From: Bretschneidera sinensis
Lineage: Eukaryota; Streptophyta; Magnoliopsida; Brassicales; Akaniaceae
Assembly (NCBI GenBank): GCA_023935145.1
Contig: CM043697.1
Coordinates: forward strand, 54,951,001 to 55,015,000
Direction: 5' to 3'
Length of the DNA: 64,000 bases
Under the pieces are notes generated by a model that saw nothing but the letters and a program-made list of their open reading frames with translations, searched no databases and was not told the DNA's origin. Each line of letters starts with the position of its first letter. Position 1 is the first letter of the stretch. The translations under genes were made by a program, and so were the position numbers. Shown piece by piece: positions 36,237-49,700 of the stretch.

Positions 36237-37331
36237 TATTAACTAAGGTGCAATCCCAGAGAAAAGTGAATTGGGTTTAATTTTTATTTTTTCACATAAA
36301 TATGAAATCAAGGAAGAACAATAAATATTGAATTGTTAGAAATTAAAAGAGCAAGGGAGAAGAAAGTACAAACTCGGTTTATAGTGATTCGACAATATTG
36401 GAATCTCTCTTGACCCTACATCTACTCTCGTCAAGGATTCTACTTGAAGGTTTCCACCAAATCAAACAAGAAACTTTTAAGGTGTTTCTCAAACCTTTAC
36501 AAGAATTTACTCTCACTAGAAATCTCTCACAAGTGTTTAACACCTAAACACTCAACAAGAGTTTAACACCTAAACCCTCAAGCAAGAGTTATGCCAACTC
36601 TTTTACACTTTGAGAAGGAATGAATTGATTTGGAATAAGAGAGAGTTTACAATAAATGCTTACAACTTATAAATTTCTCTATAAAGCTTAAGGCTCAACA
36701 ATGGGTCAGTTTAAAAAAATTGAATGTTTGATTCTTGCAATAAATATGTTCTTGGATGTTCAAGATGGTTGTTGAGGCTTATAATGGCTGGGTATTTATA
36801 GCAAAAGCTCCAAATATCTGTCTAAAATAAAATATGACCGTTTGAAGCATTAAATGTAATTGATTCGCGCAAGATAAATTAGCCGTTACTGAGCTAGTGT
36901 AGTCGACTACAATCTTTTTTAAAAGAAGAACTAGAGAAGAGGAGACCTTGTAGTCAACTAAAGCAAGGTGTAGTTGGCTACATGAAGTCTTTGAATGAAA
37001 TTTACATTCTCATGTAGTGTTGTAGTTGATTGTAACATTTAAAAAAAAAATTATTTTTTGCTTGAAGTATTGTTATTATAAAATCTTTGAGCCATAATTG
37101 ATCTAGAAGCATAGAGAGAGATTAACAATGAATTTAGCCTATACTAGACTAGTAATCTCTTACTTTGCTTCTAATTCTTCAAAATAACTTCAAAGTTCCA
37201 TTGACCACGCATTGCTTCTTAAGTGCATGCCTTGATCCTTAAAATCGAAATAAGACTAGACAAAGAGGATTAGCACAATAATATGTTTTGTCATTATCAA
37301 AATTAATAAGGGGTCAAGAAATAGCCTAACA
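36237..37331 (-). repeat. 5' LTR of Copia element
   Basis: On the minus strand it starts TGTTAGGC and ends next to the primer-binding site. It contains GGTATTTATAGC on the plus strand, shared with the truncated 3' LTR. A related LTR piece lies at 61,216-62,049. Confidence 0.8.
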
Positions 37332-37636
37332 TCTCAAATAAATAAATATCAAAGACCATCGTAAAATAAAAATTAAAGAAAAACTTTTCTATTTTAAAAA
37401 TTAAAATGATAACTTATCATAATTACTTGGAGATATTTTAACACTAAGAGTACTTCGGTCATCATAAAAAGCAATGTCCAATTAAAAATTTGATTCTTCA
37501 AAGAAATTCATTTTGAGGTTGTTTGATGGTGAAAATTGATGTTTTGGGATGAATTGTGGGTTTTAAAAAGGTTTGATATGTTAGTGTCATTTTAGCAAGC
37601 TTGGAAGTAGTGGAGTATAATTTGCCCTTCTTAAAA

Positions 37637-40600
37637 AAACATGGCTTTGATGTTGTTTTGTGTTAGTATCTGAATTTTGGATTATGGGTTCAAGTTCCAT
37701 CATTTACCTCCTTATCAAAGGACATATCATTTTCTTTTAATCACAAAAAAACACGTAAGTATTTGAAAAAATAAATAGTTGAGATCTACACAAATAAGAA
37801 GATAATTTGGTAATGAATAAGATCATTGATTTAATTTTTTCACTGCCGGAAGTTTTTTGGCAATAATGGTACAACTTGGGGTCTAAAAAATGCACCACAG
37901 TTATCATTGGAAAGTTCTCGCCAAGAGCTACCAAATGAGACTTATAAGTGCCACCTTCAGTCGATCTGACCACCCTCACGCACGGGACGAGTTCAGTGAA
38001 CAATAACTGCCCAATTTTGTTATTTTTATTTTTGAATTTCAAAAAATTCACTCACTTTATTAACGTGATAAAGAGAGATTCTCGTATGGATTTTTTTTTT
38101 CATTGTTTCATATTTGCACAACATGAAATTTATTTTTAAATTTTGAATGTTGAATTTAACATTTGCTATTCGAAAAAAAAAACCAGTGATATGTCTATCG
38201 ACAAAGAAATGTGGACGTTTTCTTAATTTTTTTATATGTTGAAAAGTACAACAAGCAATTATAACATTTAGAGGATAGTAAATTAACACAATCACTTCAT
38301 ATTTGATGTTGATCCAACTATTAAAAAAATTGAATGTTAATTTAGATAAGAGAAACACACCTAGTATATGGAGCTCTCTTAATTATTAGTATCTACAAGA
38401 TAATAATTTAATGAATTTTTATAAATTTCCTCTTTTCTTAAATAAATTAGTTTTAATAGTGTGAAATTAAGCATAATGATAAAATATTAAAAAAAATGAA
38501 AAGAAATGATAGAGGGATTTGCAATTCATTGTGATTTTTTAATGGCTTAGTGTATGTGGTTAAATTTTAGTCATTAATTTTTCAAATGGTGATATGTCAT
38601 CTCCTCATTAAAGAAAAAGTTATGTCCTTTAAAAATGAGATAAAGGATGAGAGTCAGACCCTTAATTATGATTTGGTGTTGGTTAATATACTATATTTAT
38701 AATTTTATATTTGAATGATGAGGTTTTATTATGGCTTGTATTTATAATTGATATATTTTTAAAAGGTATGTAATTTGATAGGAATATATTTGAATATGCT
38801 ATTAAATCCGAAGCAGCCCGAAACATTCTATGATAATAACTAAAGTGAAATGTTGTCCGGCGCGAAATTTACAATCTTGCTCTAAAGTACCTTGATAAAA
38901 AAAATGGCAATTTTACTTGTACATTTTGTGATAGAACATATATTTTGGATGGTAAATTTATTTCTCGTGAGAAAAGCAAAAAATTGATTATAAAACAAAA
39001 AAAAATCCACCGAAAATATGTATATTATCTTAAAATGTATAATTAAGACAAACTACCCTTTTTTTACCAAAGCACCCTAAAAAAGGTATGAAGTAAAAAG
39101 TTAATAAATAATTAGAAGCACGCAGTGAGACAAGTTTTTTTTTAATAAAATAAACCTGATACTAAAATGCAAGTAATATGCTTTATTATTATTTTTTTAA
39201 AGATTGAAATATATGCTCAAAAGACTTGAATTTAGTAGACGAATGGCAGTGTAAAAGTAGCAAGGTACACTCCAGGGTGTGTTGAGTCGAAGTTAAAGAC
39301 CGTTCTATACTCTATGTGATGAAAATAAATGTTTTTGGAGAGATTTGAATACAAACATTTTTAACAAAGAGAACAAACTCTTACAATTGAATCAAACAAT
39401 TGTTAGCTTGATCGGGTATTAACTAAAATAAAAAGATAAATGTCCCCAGTGTAAATTTGTAATACAAAGGAGAATACTAAATATCATAAATGCGCTTCAT
39501 GATTAGAAATGTTGAGATAGACTGAAAATGAAAATAAAAAGATGACTGGTAACTTAAATTGTTTTTTTTGGCACATCGACGGAAGAGGATCAACCCCGGT
39601 ATTCTACATGGAAGACTCAAAGGTAACGAATAAATCAAGGTGTCCAATTCATAACTTACATTATTCTAATCATTGGTTATGGAGAAGAAAATTGTCATCC
39701 CATCCCATACCCGTTTGGTTTGACAAAGAATGAAATGATAATTAACTCACCACTTTAAGGATACAAATTATCACCACCCTATATAGAGCAAAGGAAACTC
39801 ATCACCCTCAAGAATCTACCTAGGAAATACAAAGTTAAGAAGAAAAATTCTCCTCAAAGAAACCTTTTGGTTATCAAACTCGAAATGAACTGCTTACTTC
39901 ATTGAAGATGTAAAAATATTTATATTCAGACTTGGAACAGCCCCATGCATAGGTAATAGTTAACATTAGATTCTCAAAACTAAATATAAATAACCTAGAC
40001 TGAACAAATATTATAATAAACTAAATACACGTTTTTGACTCATTGGAAATAGATTGACAACTAAAAAACCTCTTCTAGAAAATCGAACGTAACTTACCGT
40101 AGAAGAATCTAATTAATGCATGACCACACATTGACCTTTCCAATCACATATGGCTTGCATATTAATTCATTCCCAATCAACCCAGAATTAAGCTGAAATC
40201 AAGCCCACTTTCTATTAAGACCAATGTCTTGTAAAACTCATGGCCTTGCAAAATAATTCAAACTCACGTTTCCTTAATCTTTCTAAAGAATTAGAAGACA
40301 CTCGAGTTAGATAATGAAATAAAATTAATGCTATAAAAATGAAGAGAGTTGAGGGTTCGTAAATATGTTGTATCATGCCTAATTAAAAGGAATATGATTA
40401 TCAAATAGTATTCCAATTACTTTCTGTAAGACATGAGACAATATAAAACATAAAAATACCATCATTCCATTTCCTCAATCTATTTCATTTTTCTTTTTTA
40501 AGAGTATTAATTATTTTCCACCAAACAGGGCCTTAAAGTTTACTGCATCATTTGATTAGCATCACATATTGGACAAAACTGGGGTCTAACTTCGTAACTT

Positions 40601-40780
40601 CCAAACTTATTCCCAGGCAGTCCTAAACCTTCTCCTGAGCGCATCATTCTTTGCTTAAAAAGTCACCATTTCTTCTTTTAGCATGCCAAGGATAACTCAA
40701 ATCCGATTGACAAAGGAACCTGATGGTATGCGTGCATATGCATTAAAAGAAAAAAAATATGAAGAAAGGAAACAGAACTT
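37637..40780. other. AT-rich intergenic region
   Basis: I see no gene. The last few hundred bases (about 40,400-40,780) are probably the 3' untranslated region of the bromodomain gene on the minus strand. CCAAACAGGGCC at about 40,522-40,533 looks like a transposon end, but a partner end is doubtful. Confidence 0.5.
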
Positions 40781-43700
40781 CTACTTCATCAAGGTCTCTA
40801 TCGCTGCATGTATGGAGCTAGTACGTGCAGAACCACGATGCTGGGCCAGAGAATGGGGTCCGCTCCAAACATTTTTATCATTGTCAGGGAATAGAACTCC
40901 ACATAAACTCAGAAGCATAGGATTTTCAAAATGGAAGTTCTCACATATTTGCGCTATTTGTCGTCTACCTCGTGACTCCTGTAAAACACATCAAAACAAT
41001 GGAATTATATACAGTTGAGAAATCCAAAGTACCCTACTTAAGATTTTAATGTTGAGAGGAAAACCACGAACTGAAAATCTTTCGTTTTCCTTTTATCTTT
41101 TTCAAGATCCTTTTTTTTTTCTTCTCTTTGAACGGTATCTTTTTCGAGATCCTGACTTACCGATTCAAAGTCTCCATCGGTTCAACCTAATTGTTCGAGC
41201 ACTAAAAAGGTAAAAGTCCACTGATTACTACCTTAGTGTTTATAGTTTTCTTATTCTTCAATAACGTTGGGAGAATTGTAGGGAAAGAATTCATGCAGCC
41301 CACCCCAATCAGCTCAAAGTTGAAGCTTAGTTGACCCAAGTTATGTTACTTGAAAATCCAGTGATGTCTAGTCTTATTACTACAAGAACCAAAAATATTG
41401 CGTGGTCTAATTACATATATTTTGGTTAGTGAGCTAGTGCAACGACTCTTGAGAGGCCATTCTTTGGTTGTCCTTCCAGTCAATGAAAGAGATCTAGTGG
41501 TACCAGCATCTTTCGGAAACAACAAAAAAAGTTAATAGTTCTGATGCTCTTTAACAACTTCGACTACATAAAATGTGCATCCTCTGGTGGTGAAGTTCTC
41601 TATCCCTTTCAGCCAGTTGAATGAGGATATCTACAACTAAAAAAGATTGTCTTGCCTACATTATTTTAGTTTATATCTGTCATTGTTTCTTCCTTCCTCT
41701 CTTCATCAAGAAACCCTTTCTATCCCCATCTCATGTTAGTTCCCTTTCCTTTTATGTTCTCATAGCATCTTTACAGTTTCACTAATAGTAATATCTCTTC
41801 ATCATCCCAGTATATTATCCTAACTATCACATGTGGCTGAAGTACTCAAATTGAAAAGCCTTGTCCTAATTACTCGAAGTAAGGCTTAAATATCTCATAC
41901 AATAGTGAATCCTTAATACTGGGGTTATCAAGGAAAGTGACAAAAAAGTTCAGGTAAAAAGGAAAGCTTGGATATCCTCCGTCACAAATATGCTAAGCAC
42001 AGTCTGATGCTTATTCAATTCAGAGATCCTATATTTGATGCCAAAAGAAAGGAAGGTGGTCAGAAGGAAGAAAAAAATACTGAAATACCTTTTGATTCTG
42101 TTGCTGAACAGCTGCAGTTTCCTCCTCATGCCGGACTAAAGTATGTCCTTTCTGAATATGCGATTGGACTACTTCACCTGAATTCTCAGCTATTCCGGTC
42201 AGAGGCTGTCTATTAGGCTCTTCTCCCATTCTATCACCAAACTGGGACTTATCTTTTGTTTCAAATTCAACATTCTTTTCAATCTTTATCTCGTTGTCTT
42301 CCTCCTCTTCTTCATCATCTTCCTCTTCATCCTCTGTGTGCTTCTCTTCCATGGGGCTATACTTATGCTCAGTCTCCATGTTTACCTCTTCTACTTTACC
42401 TTCCACATCAGCATCTGGATCGAGGTCTAGTGATTCACCCATATTTAATGATGAATCCTCACCAGAAGGACTTTCTATAAGTGAAGATTCCTTCAAGAAA
42501 AAGATAGATGTCAACTTTCAGTTCAGAGAACAATGAATAACTCATACTTTTATACATCCTAAAAAAGAAACTGAAGATAGAAAATAATAAAGCAAATGTT
42601 GTCAATAAAATTGATCTCTCATATACGTTAGTATACGATATATTCTGTATCCTAGGCGACTTTAATTATGTTTTCATGATTAAACTGTTCTCTAAAGAAC
42701 ACATGAGAATTCATAATTGCGCTAATCAATTAAATTCACAAAGACAAAGCAATCTAGCCTTCTCTAAACTGGTTAAATGGGTAATGCTATCAAGGGAAGG
42801 TTCTAGCTCTTTTCGTATGGCTGTAGGAGGGATGTTTTGCATCCTTGAGGTGAATCCTTCGTATTGGTTGAAAGCGTCAGGACAGATGTAATTCAAATCC
42901 TTGGCCCTTCAACTTGTGCCAACTTCCCCAGAACAAGAAACATATAGAAAGCATTTCTTCCAAAACGTAGAGCCAAACTTCTAACCGAACTATTCTATCT
43001 GCCTTTCTTTTATCTTTCTTTCCCATCCAATATGAGAAAGAAATAGAAGTAAAAATAAATAAATAAATAAACTTGTAGATGAATTTTGGCATTTTACATG
43101 TAACTATAATTTTTTTTTTTTTTTTTGATATGTTCCTAATTGAATTAAATTCTAATCTAATAGGTGTGAATTGATGTAGGTACAAGTGCCCATATATTTC
43201 AAAATAATTAGAATATATATTATATTAATAGATTTTCAATACAAATTAAGTCATATGTCTCATCAACCAAGTTAGAGTCGGAATTTGTAGTTATTGACCA
43301 AGCAAATAGAAAGATCTCATTCTTTTAAACCAAAATGAACTATAACATAAACCAACAAACATGATGCATAAAAATATTTCATGACATCGAGGACCACACC
43401 ACTCAATTTTTTTTATGCAAAATTCATCTACCATTTTCCGTTTCTACGGCCATCGCCACATCATAATAGTTGGGACCACATCTTATATTTTTTTTATAAG
43501 TATTATATATATATATGTGTGTGTATGTATGTATATACAAACAAAACCCAAAGGAAACCAAGGCGGTGAAAGCCATGTACATATTAACTATCTAGTAGAT
43601 GATGCATCTATGAAGTCTAAGAGATGTATCTCATTTACAAAAATTAAATAAATAAAAGAATCCTCTTTAGCTAGAAAACAAGGGTTTTAAGCCACCAATC

Positions 43701-46700
43701 TTTAAGAGCATAAATCGACCTCTCCATCCCATCAAAAGCACTTCTATTCCTTTCCAACCAAACTAACCACCAAATGGATAGGGAATCAAGGTGATAATCT
43801 TTTTTTTTCCTTTAGAAGCTCCAACGTTATTCCACGCCCAAACCTTCTCTAAAATTGAACCACTACTCACCCAAACAAAGACCAAAAACCCGAAGAGACA
43901 TATTCCACAATTGTCTCGTCCAAGAGAAACTCAACAATAAATGATGCAATGACTCACATCTTATATTACCGCGAATGCAAGAGGATTAACCAACAGTTGC
44001 AAACATGACAAATTCCATTGAAAACGTATAGCATAGGTGACAGAAAATCAAAGTAAAGATAAAATGATTTAACTTTACTGATGCACTATGACGGCCTTAA
44101 ACACATGAATAAATAAATAATACAAAAAAGAAATTCTTGTACCTTTAGTGTTTGATAAACCAAAAACCCTAATTTGATATCGAGCTTCAATCTCCGATCA
44201 TTTGGTTCACTTAAAGAAATCGATGCAAAATCTTAATTTTAATTGATAAAAACAAGGTGGTGATATTGGGGCTTGAAATGGGGTTAAATGGTACTAATCG
44301 GAATCGAGTTAAAGTTTGATGGTAGGGTCTCTTGAATAATGAAAGCTGATGGAATTGGAGTGTAAATTAGAGCTAAGTTGAGACCTAAATCTGTTTTAAG
44401 AGACGCTATCTCACACACGGTGCCACTATTTGACACCAAGATCTTTTTTTTATAAGTAAAAAATATATTATAAAAAGGGACCAAGGAGGTACCATCCGAA
44501 TACAAAAAACTATCTACAAGTGAGAATCTCAAAGAAATCTACAATATCTTCATCATTTACAAAAAAATTTCCATTAAACCAAAACCCAAAAGTATGAAGC
44601 CACCCATGCTTGATGATAGCTAATGGTTTTTCCTTTCCATCAAAAGCTCTCATATTCCATTCAATCCAAATCACCAAAAAAATAGAAAGTGGAATCAAGC
44701 AATATGCTTTCCTCCTAAGCTTTGAGCCTCTCGCCCCAAACCAAGCCCACACCTCACCTTGGATCAAACCAGCAGTCACCCACTGGATTCCCACCCGTCT
44801 AAAAGCCATCTCCCATAGATGTCTAGTGAAGGAACATCCAAAAAGAAGGTGATAAATGGACTCAACCCCTTCCTTACAAAGGTAACACCTATTAACCAAC
44901 ACCTTTCCTCTTTTTTGAAGATTATCAATTGTAAGAATGCCACCCCAACAAGCTTCCCAAGCAAAGAAAGCAACCTTTGTGGGAGTGCTATTCTCTCCAA
45001 ACCCTCCGAATTTTCAAGCAAAAAAGGGTATTGTAATAAGACTTAACCTCAAATTTTCCACTCGAGTTCAACCTCTATTTAACCTTATTTTTGTCGAGCA
45101 AGTTCACTTTCGCCTTTTGAATGATTTCAAAAAAACTAAACACATCCTCTAATTCCCAATCATGCGCGTTTCGAGTAAAGGCAAGGTCCCATACAAGCTC
45201 CCCATTATGAGAGCTCACACAAGAGCTCACCAAAGCCTCTTTATCTCGAGCAAGAGAAAAAACATCCGGGAATTGCTCTTTTAAGGAAGCATCACCAATC
45301 CGAATATCATGCCAAACCCGAATACCATTCCCATTGCCACACACAAAATGAACATAAGTAAGAAAATCATCCCAACCCTTTAATCCACTTCCAAACTCTT
45401 AACACCATAAGAACAACGTCTTTCCCTAGAAATCCAACTATTATACTCCACCTCAAACTGCACAATAACCTTATGCCACAATTTATCCTTCTCCACCATG
45501 AATCTCCAAAGCCATTTTCCAAGAAGAGCTTTTTCGAAAAGAACCAAAGACTTAAGGCCAAGACCCCCACGATCAATGGGTTGCTTGACTACTCCCTATC
45601 TCACCAATTGGTATTTAAAATCTTCCCCCAAATTGCCTCAAAGAAATCTCCGTTGAATTCTCTCTAATCTCTTAGCAATCTCACAAGGAAAAGGGAAAAG
45701 AGACATAAAATAGATGGAAAGACTCGATAAGGTGCTCTTAGTGAGAGTTAATCGTCCCTTTTAAATAAATAAAGAATCTTCCAACCGGCTAGCTTCTTCT
45801 CAAATCTCACTTGTCTTTAAATTTAGCACCCAACATAAGTCCCAAATAAGTAAGCGGAAGGGATTCGACCTCACAACCCATCATATTAGCGAATAACTCC
45901 CCATTGACCCCTCCCCAAGAGGAATCAAAACACTTTTACTAAGATTCACCTTCAACCCAACACCAAGATCTTAACCGGAAGGTCACTTGAAATACCATGT
46001 GACTAATTTTTACTAACTCCTTTTCAGGGAGTTACTCATGGTGACTACATTTCTTCATATATGTCACCATAGGGTTTCACATTGTTGAACTTGAATCTTC
46101 AGGAACTAATTATGTAGTAGACCTTAAATTCAAAATTAAGATGTAGCATTATTCAGTTACTATATGGAGCTGGTCAAGTTGATAAACAAGATATCCTATC
46201 AACAAACAAGATAGTTGTGAGGTTCATGGTAAACAAAAAAGGAGAATTTTAAATTTTGAGAAATTGATTAAATTTACCATATAAATAGATAGAAAAATCC
46301 ACTTTTTCAGTCAGTAAAAAGGTTGAATGTAGTCAATATTTAAAAGCATAGCTCACCTCCTGCTTGCCCTCTTGAACTCCAATATGGCCTTTAGCAATTC
46401 TAGCATTCTCCTCTCGCTCTCTTTTGCGGCGCTTCAAAACACATATAGCGCATAAACAATCATTTTTATGGCGTCTTCTGCAAATGAAGAAACTCAGTGA
46501 AGAAAAATACTCTTATCATTAGGGGAGGGGAGGGATTGCGAATATTGGGAAGGTATTATGATTTTAAAACTGCAAATTAGGTAAACTTACACAAACTAAA
46601 TCAAAATTCAAAGTGACTGATCACTGAAGTTTGACATGAAGCCAAAGCTTAAGCATCATCTACCAGTATTGAATTCCTTAGACCTCAACAAACTGAAACC

Positions 46701-49700
46701 CTATCCAAAATGACCAAAGTTCAACTTGAAAATTAAGTATGAAATCTGGGATACACCTATGTATATTTTTTTGGGCAAGTGATCCGGGATACACCACATA
46801 AAGCATATCAAGCACAAATATAAAATAATCGAAAAGAACAGACAGAATCGCATACAGAATAAAATCATTAATGTACTAAGCAAATACTAGCATCAATATA
46901 GAATGCTCTACATCTTCAGAGGCTCTATGATTCCCCGCACACAAGGCAGAATTACAAAGCAAATCATGCTGTCACTGTTCTTCCTAGACATTCATCTGTG
47001 CGACTTTCTAACATGTACTTAACAGTCTGTGGCATCACTCGATGAAAACCAAAAGGGGGTAAAAACGAAAAAGAAATGAAACAGTGAACTAACCTCCCTA
47101 GCAACTGAACAATTTAATTAATAAATGGTAAATTATTTCTTCATTATTCTAGATGGAAAACTTTATAGAAAAAGTCCTACTAGTATAAACGCGCAAAGCA
47201 CTTTGCTTTATAACCGATCAGTAAGAAAAAGTTCAATTAAAAGGAAAAAGGAAAAGGAAAAGATAAGAAGTTCTCATAAATTACCAAGTATTATCAAGAA
47301 ATGTTTCATTTTGATCTTTTCAGCTACTGGTGTAACACGCAATCCAGTTGAACATCCAAAACTTGGACCACAACTTTATAGACACAACAGAAAAAGAAAG
47401 AAAAACAAATCTGCACAAACATACCCATGACGCTTATGAGTCTTCTGTTTTGATTGACCACCCTTCATATGCGCTTTTCCCTGACTGGATTGTGCAACAT
47501 CCTCCATTTCAGTGTTGTCAACACCTAACAAAAGAAATAAAAAATTTTCAGGCTGCTGTGAGAAAATGGAGCCTAGCATCTTGAGACAAACAATAAGCAC
47601 AAATACATAACACACAACAACCCACAGGCCACAATGAAGGACTAAAGTTTTGCTTATGTGAAAGACTTTGATCTTAGTGCTCAATTTACAGTGAACTATC
47701 GTTGCATTTGTACTCTTTCTGGATTTACATCGAACTTTCTTTCTTTATGTACTTTATTTGTTACTTTTTTCGGTACTTCTCTTGTATATGTCCAATGTGC
47801 TAGAGTTGTGTCTCTTTGCTTTCAACATTTCTTCTAGTTTTATTAATTAATAATTATCAAAAAAGGAAATCAACTGTTACATAATCAGCAAGCAACATAT
47901 ACCAAGCGGTAAACAAAGACAAGTGCATAAGGTAGACCCATTCTGCAATCTAAGTCACTTCTCTGTCTTCTATTTCTCAAGCATATGTGTCCTTGATTGC
48001 ATAATATATTCAAAAGGTACTTTCTTTCTCTTTTTCTGTTGACCTAATATCTATCATATTACCTTGGGACATTAGCAAATATTATAAGAGTGATTAACAC
48101 CATTTGAAGATCTTTACCTTTCTGTCATGCTTCTTAAGTAAATATAACTTGACACCAGATAGTTGATGCAGCTTCAAATATTTCATTTGTTACAGATAGA
48201 AGTATGAAGTGCATGAGGCATCTTCTTAGTCATAATGAAATTATGATATTGTTAAACAAATTAGTTAGGCAAAGATTTCAGACACAATGTTATTAATTCC
48301 TGGGTAGTACCATTAAACATTAAGACAGCAAATACTACATTTTGCTAGGAATGCTGCACATCTGAAAATGCTAAACACCAAATGAAGCATCATTAAGTAA
48401 AAGTGGTAATGCCTAGCAAGCAAACAAAACATAAATCCTCATCTTCTACAAAGCTAAAAGTAAAAAAATTAATCATATAAGAGAAATACTAAAATTTATA
48501 GAAACCATTGGACAACACAAGTTTTAAAAATACATAACCACGTATTATCTAAAAACCACAACACCTAACTCAAAGAAAGAAATGATTAAAAAAATGAAAA
48601 GAACCTATAAAGGACCAAGAATCCATATAAAGAGGCTTCTCCCTTTTTCTATAATGACCAAAAGAGTCATGATATTATGCGTATGATAGAAAAGATTCAG
48701 AATGCGTTCAATTTTTAAATAATAAAGGAATAAAATAAAATAACATGTATATAAGAACAGTTCAGCATACTGGATAAAATCAAAATGAATTGAATATGAA
48801 TGAACATAAATTAAGCATAAAAACCACTGTTACTACCCCTAGATTGTTCGCTGTATAACCTGGCTCCAGTCCAATACTTCATGAAATTCTTCTTCACCCG
48901 CCTCATTAGGTCCACTATATAATCACCTTTGTTGTTGTACTTACAGCAGTTCTCCCAAATGTACTGTACATCTTTATAAACATCCTCTGAATTCATATAC
49001 TTATCACCATTTTCAAGATTGTTGCATATCGTTCCGAAATCCATTGGTGTATCTATGACATCAAAATAATCCTAATTCCCGACAGAGAAGAAAACAAAAC
49101 AAAAAAGAAAAAAAAATTCTCTTATTAGTCAAACAGAACAGATGTGCTACAGCCTTATGGCATAATTTAAACATCAATATAAACCTCGCTCTCCACCCTT
49201 CCAGAAAAGCAGGGAAAAAAGATGTGTTTATCCATACAACAAAACAAATATAATAGAATATTGGAGCATCACTTCAGTGTATGTGTCCAAATATGTGTGT
49301 GAATGACATGACTAAATTATGTAACCCAATATTTCCATCTTGGGCGTTTAGGCAGCATTATGGGATAGTAAGATGTAAAATTTAACTTGAAAATTTTTAT
49401 CCACCAAAACCAGCCTATATTAAAGATGTTACAAGAACATTGATCTTCTGGGCAATCCTCCCTATAGAGCTCCTAATATGATGAATTCTCTACTTATAGA
49501 AGAGTAAGGAACAAAATGACAGACTTTTAAAAGCATCGTGCAATAAGGGCAAAAAAAAATAAGCATCTGTAATTAGTTATTCATAATTACAGGTATTCCC
49601 AGAGCTTCAGGATTCACAGGGACATTGAAAGGCTCAGCAGCATCCATTTTCATCACCTTCTTAATTACCTGAACAAATAAACGAAGGGGAAATAAGTACA

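Larger units (their letters stand above)
31124..37331 (-). mobile_element. Ty1/Copia retrotransposon, decayed, in minus orientation
   Basis: Its 5' LTR is 36237-37331 (1095 bp; on the minus strand it begins TGTTAGGCTATTTCTTGACC). A truncated 3' LTR is 31124-31827. The primer-binding site lies between LTR and gag at 36223-36234. Gag, protease, integrase and the start of reverse transcriptase can be recognised, all with frame breaks. The rest of reverse transcriptase, RNase H and the first part of the 3' LTR are deleted. No matching 5-bp target duplication was found (AATAG against TCTCA), so one edge may have been rearranged. It sits inside the Mutator-like element. Confidence 0.85.
30614..37636. 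mobile_element. Mutator-like element (MULE) with 9-bp target duplication
   Basis: TTCTTAAAA flanks the unit perfectly at 30614-30622 and 37628-37636, the 9-bp duplication typical of Mutator-like elements. The termini are long inverted repeats: 30623-30793 on the left against 37454-37627 on the right, starting AGGCAAATTGTACT and GGGCAAATTATACT and sharing CATCCCAAAACAT and CCTCAAAATGAATTT. No MULE transposase remains, and without the Copia insert the element would be about 0.8 kb, hence non-autonomous. A Copia retrotransposon later filled its centre. Confidence 0.85.

Noticed and set aside
39709..40533. Possible MITE with CCCGTTTGGT on the left and ACCAAACAGGG on the right
   Set aside because: The inverted match is only about ten bases, and the flanks show no convincing duplication.
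40683..41018. Open frame on the + strand with a Cys-containing segment ([11 protein letters not shown])
   Set aside because: It lies antisense to the last exon of the bromodomain gene, which has correct splice borders and a stop. The frame is a shadow.
42256..42536. Ser-rich and Leu/Pro-rich frames on the + strand
   Set aside because: They are the complement of the acidic exon 6 of the bromodomain gene (GAA/GAG runs read as TTC/CTC).
47125..47684. Frames on both strands around the fourth exon of the bromodomain gene
   Set aside because: Only the 100-bp exon 47,425-47,524 continues the bromodomain protein in phase. The rest reads into introns or is antisense.
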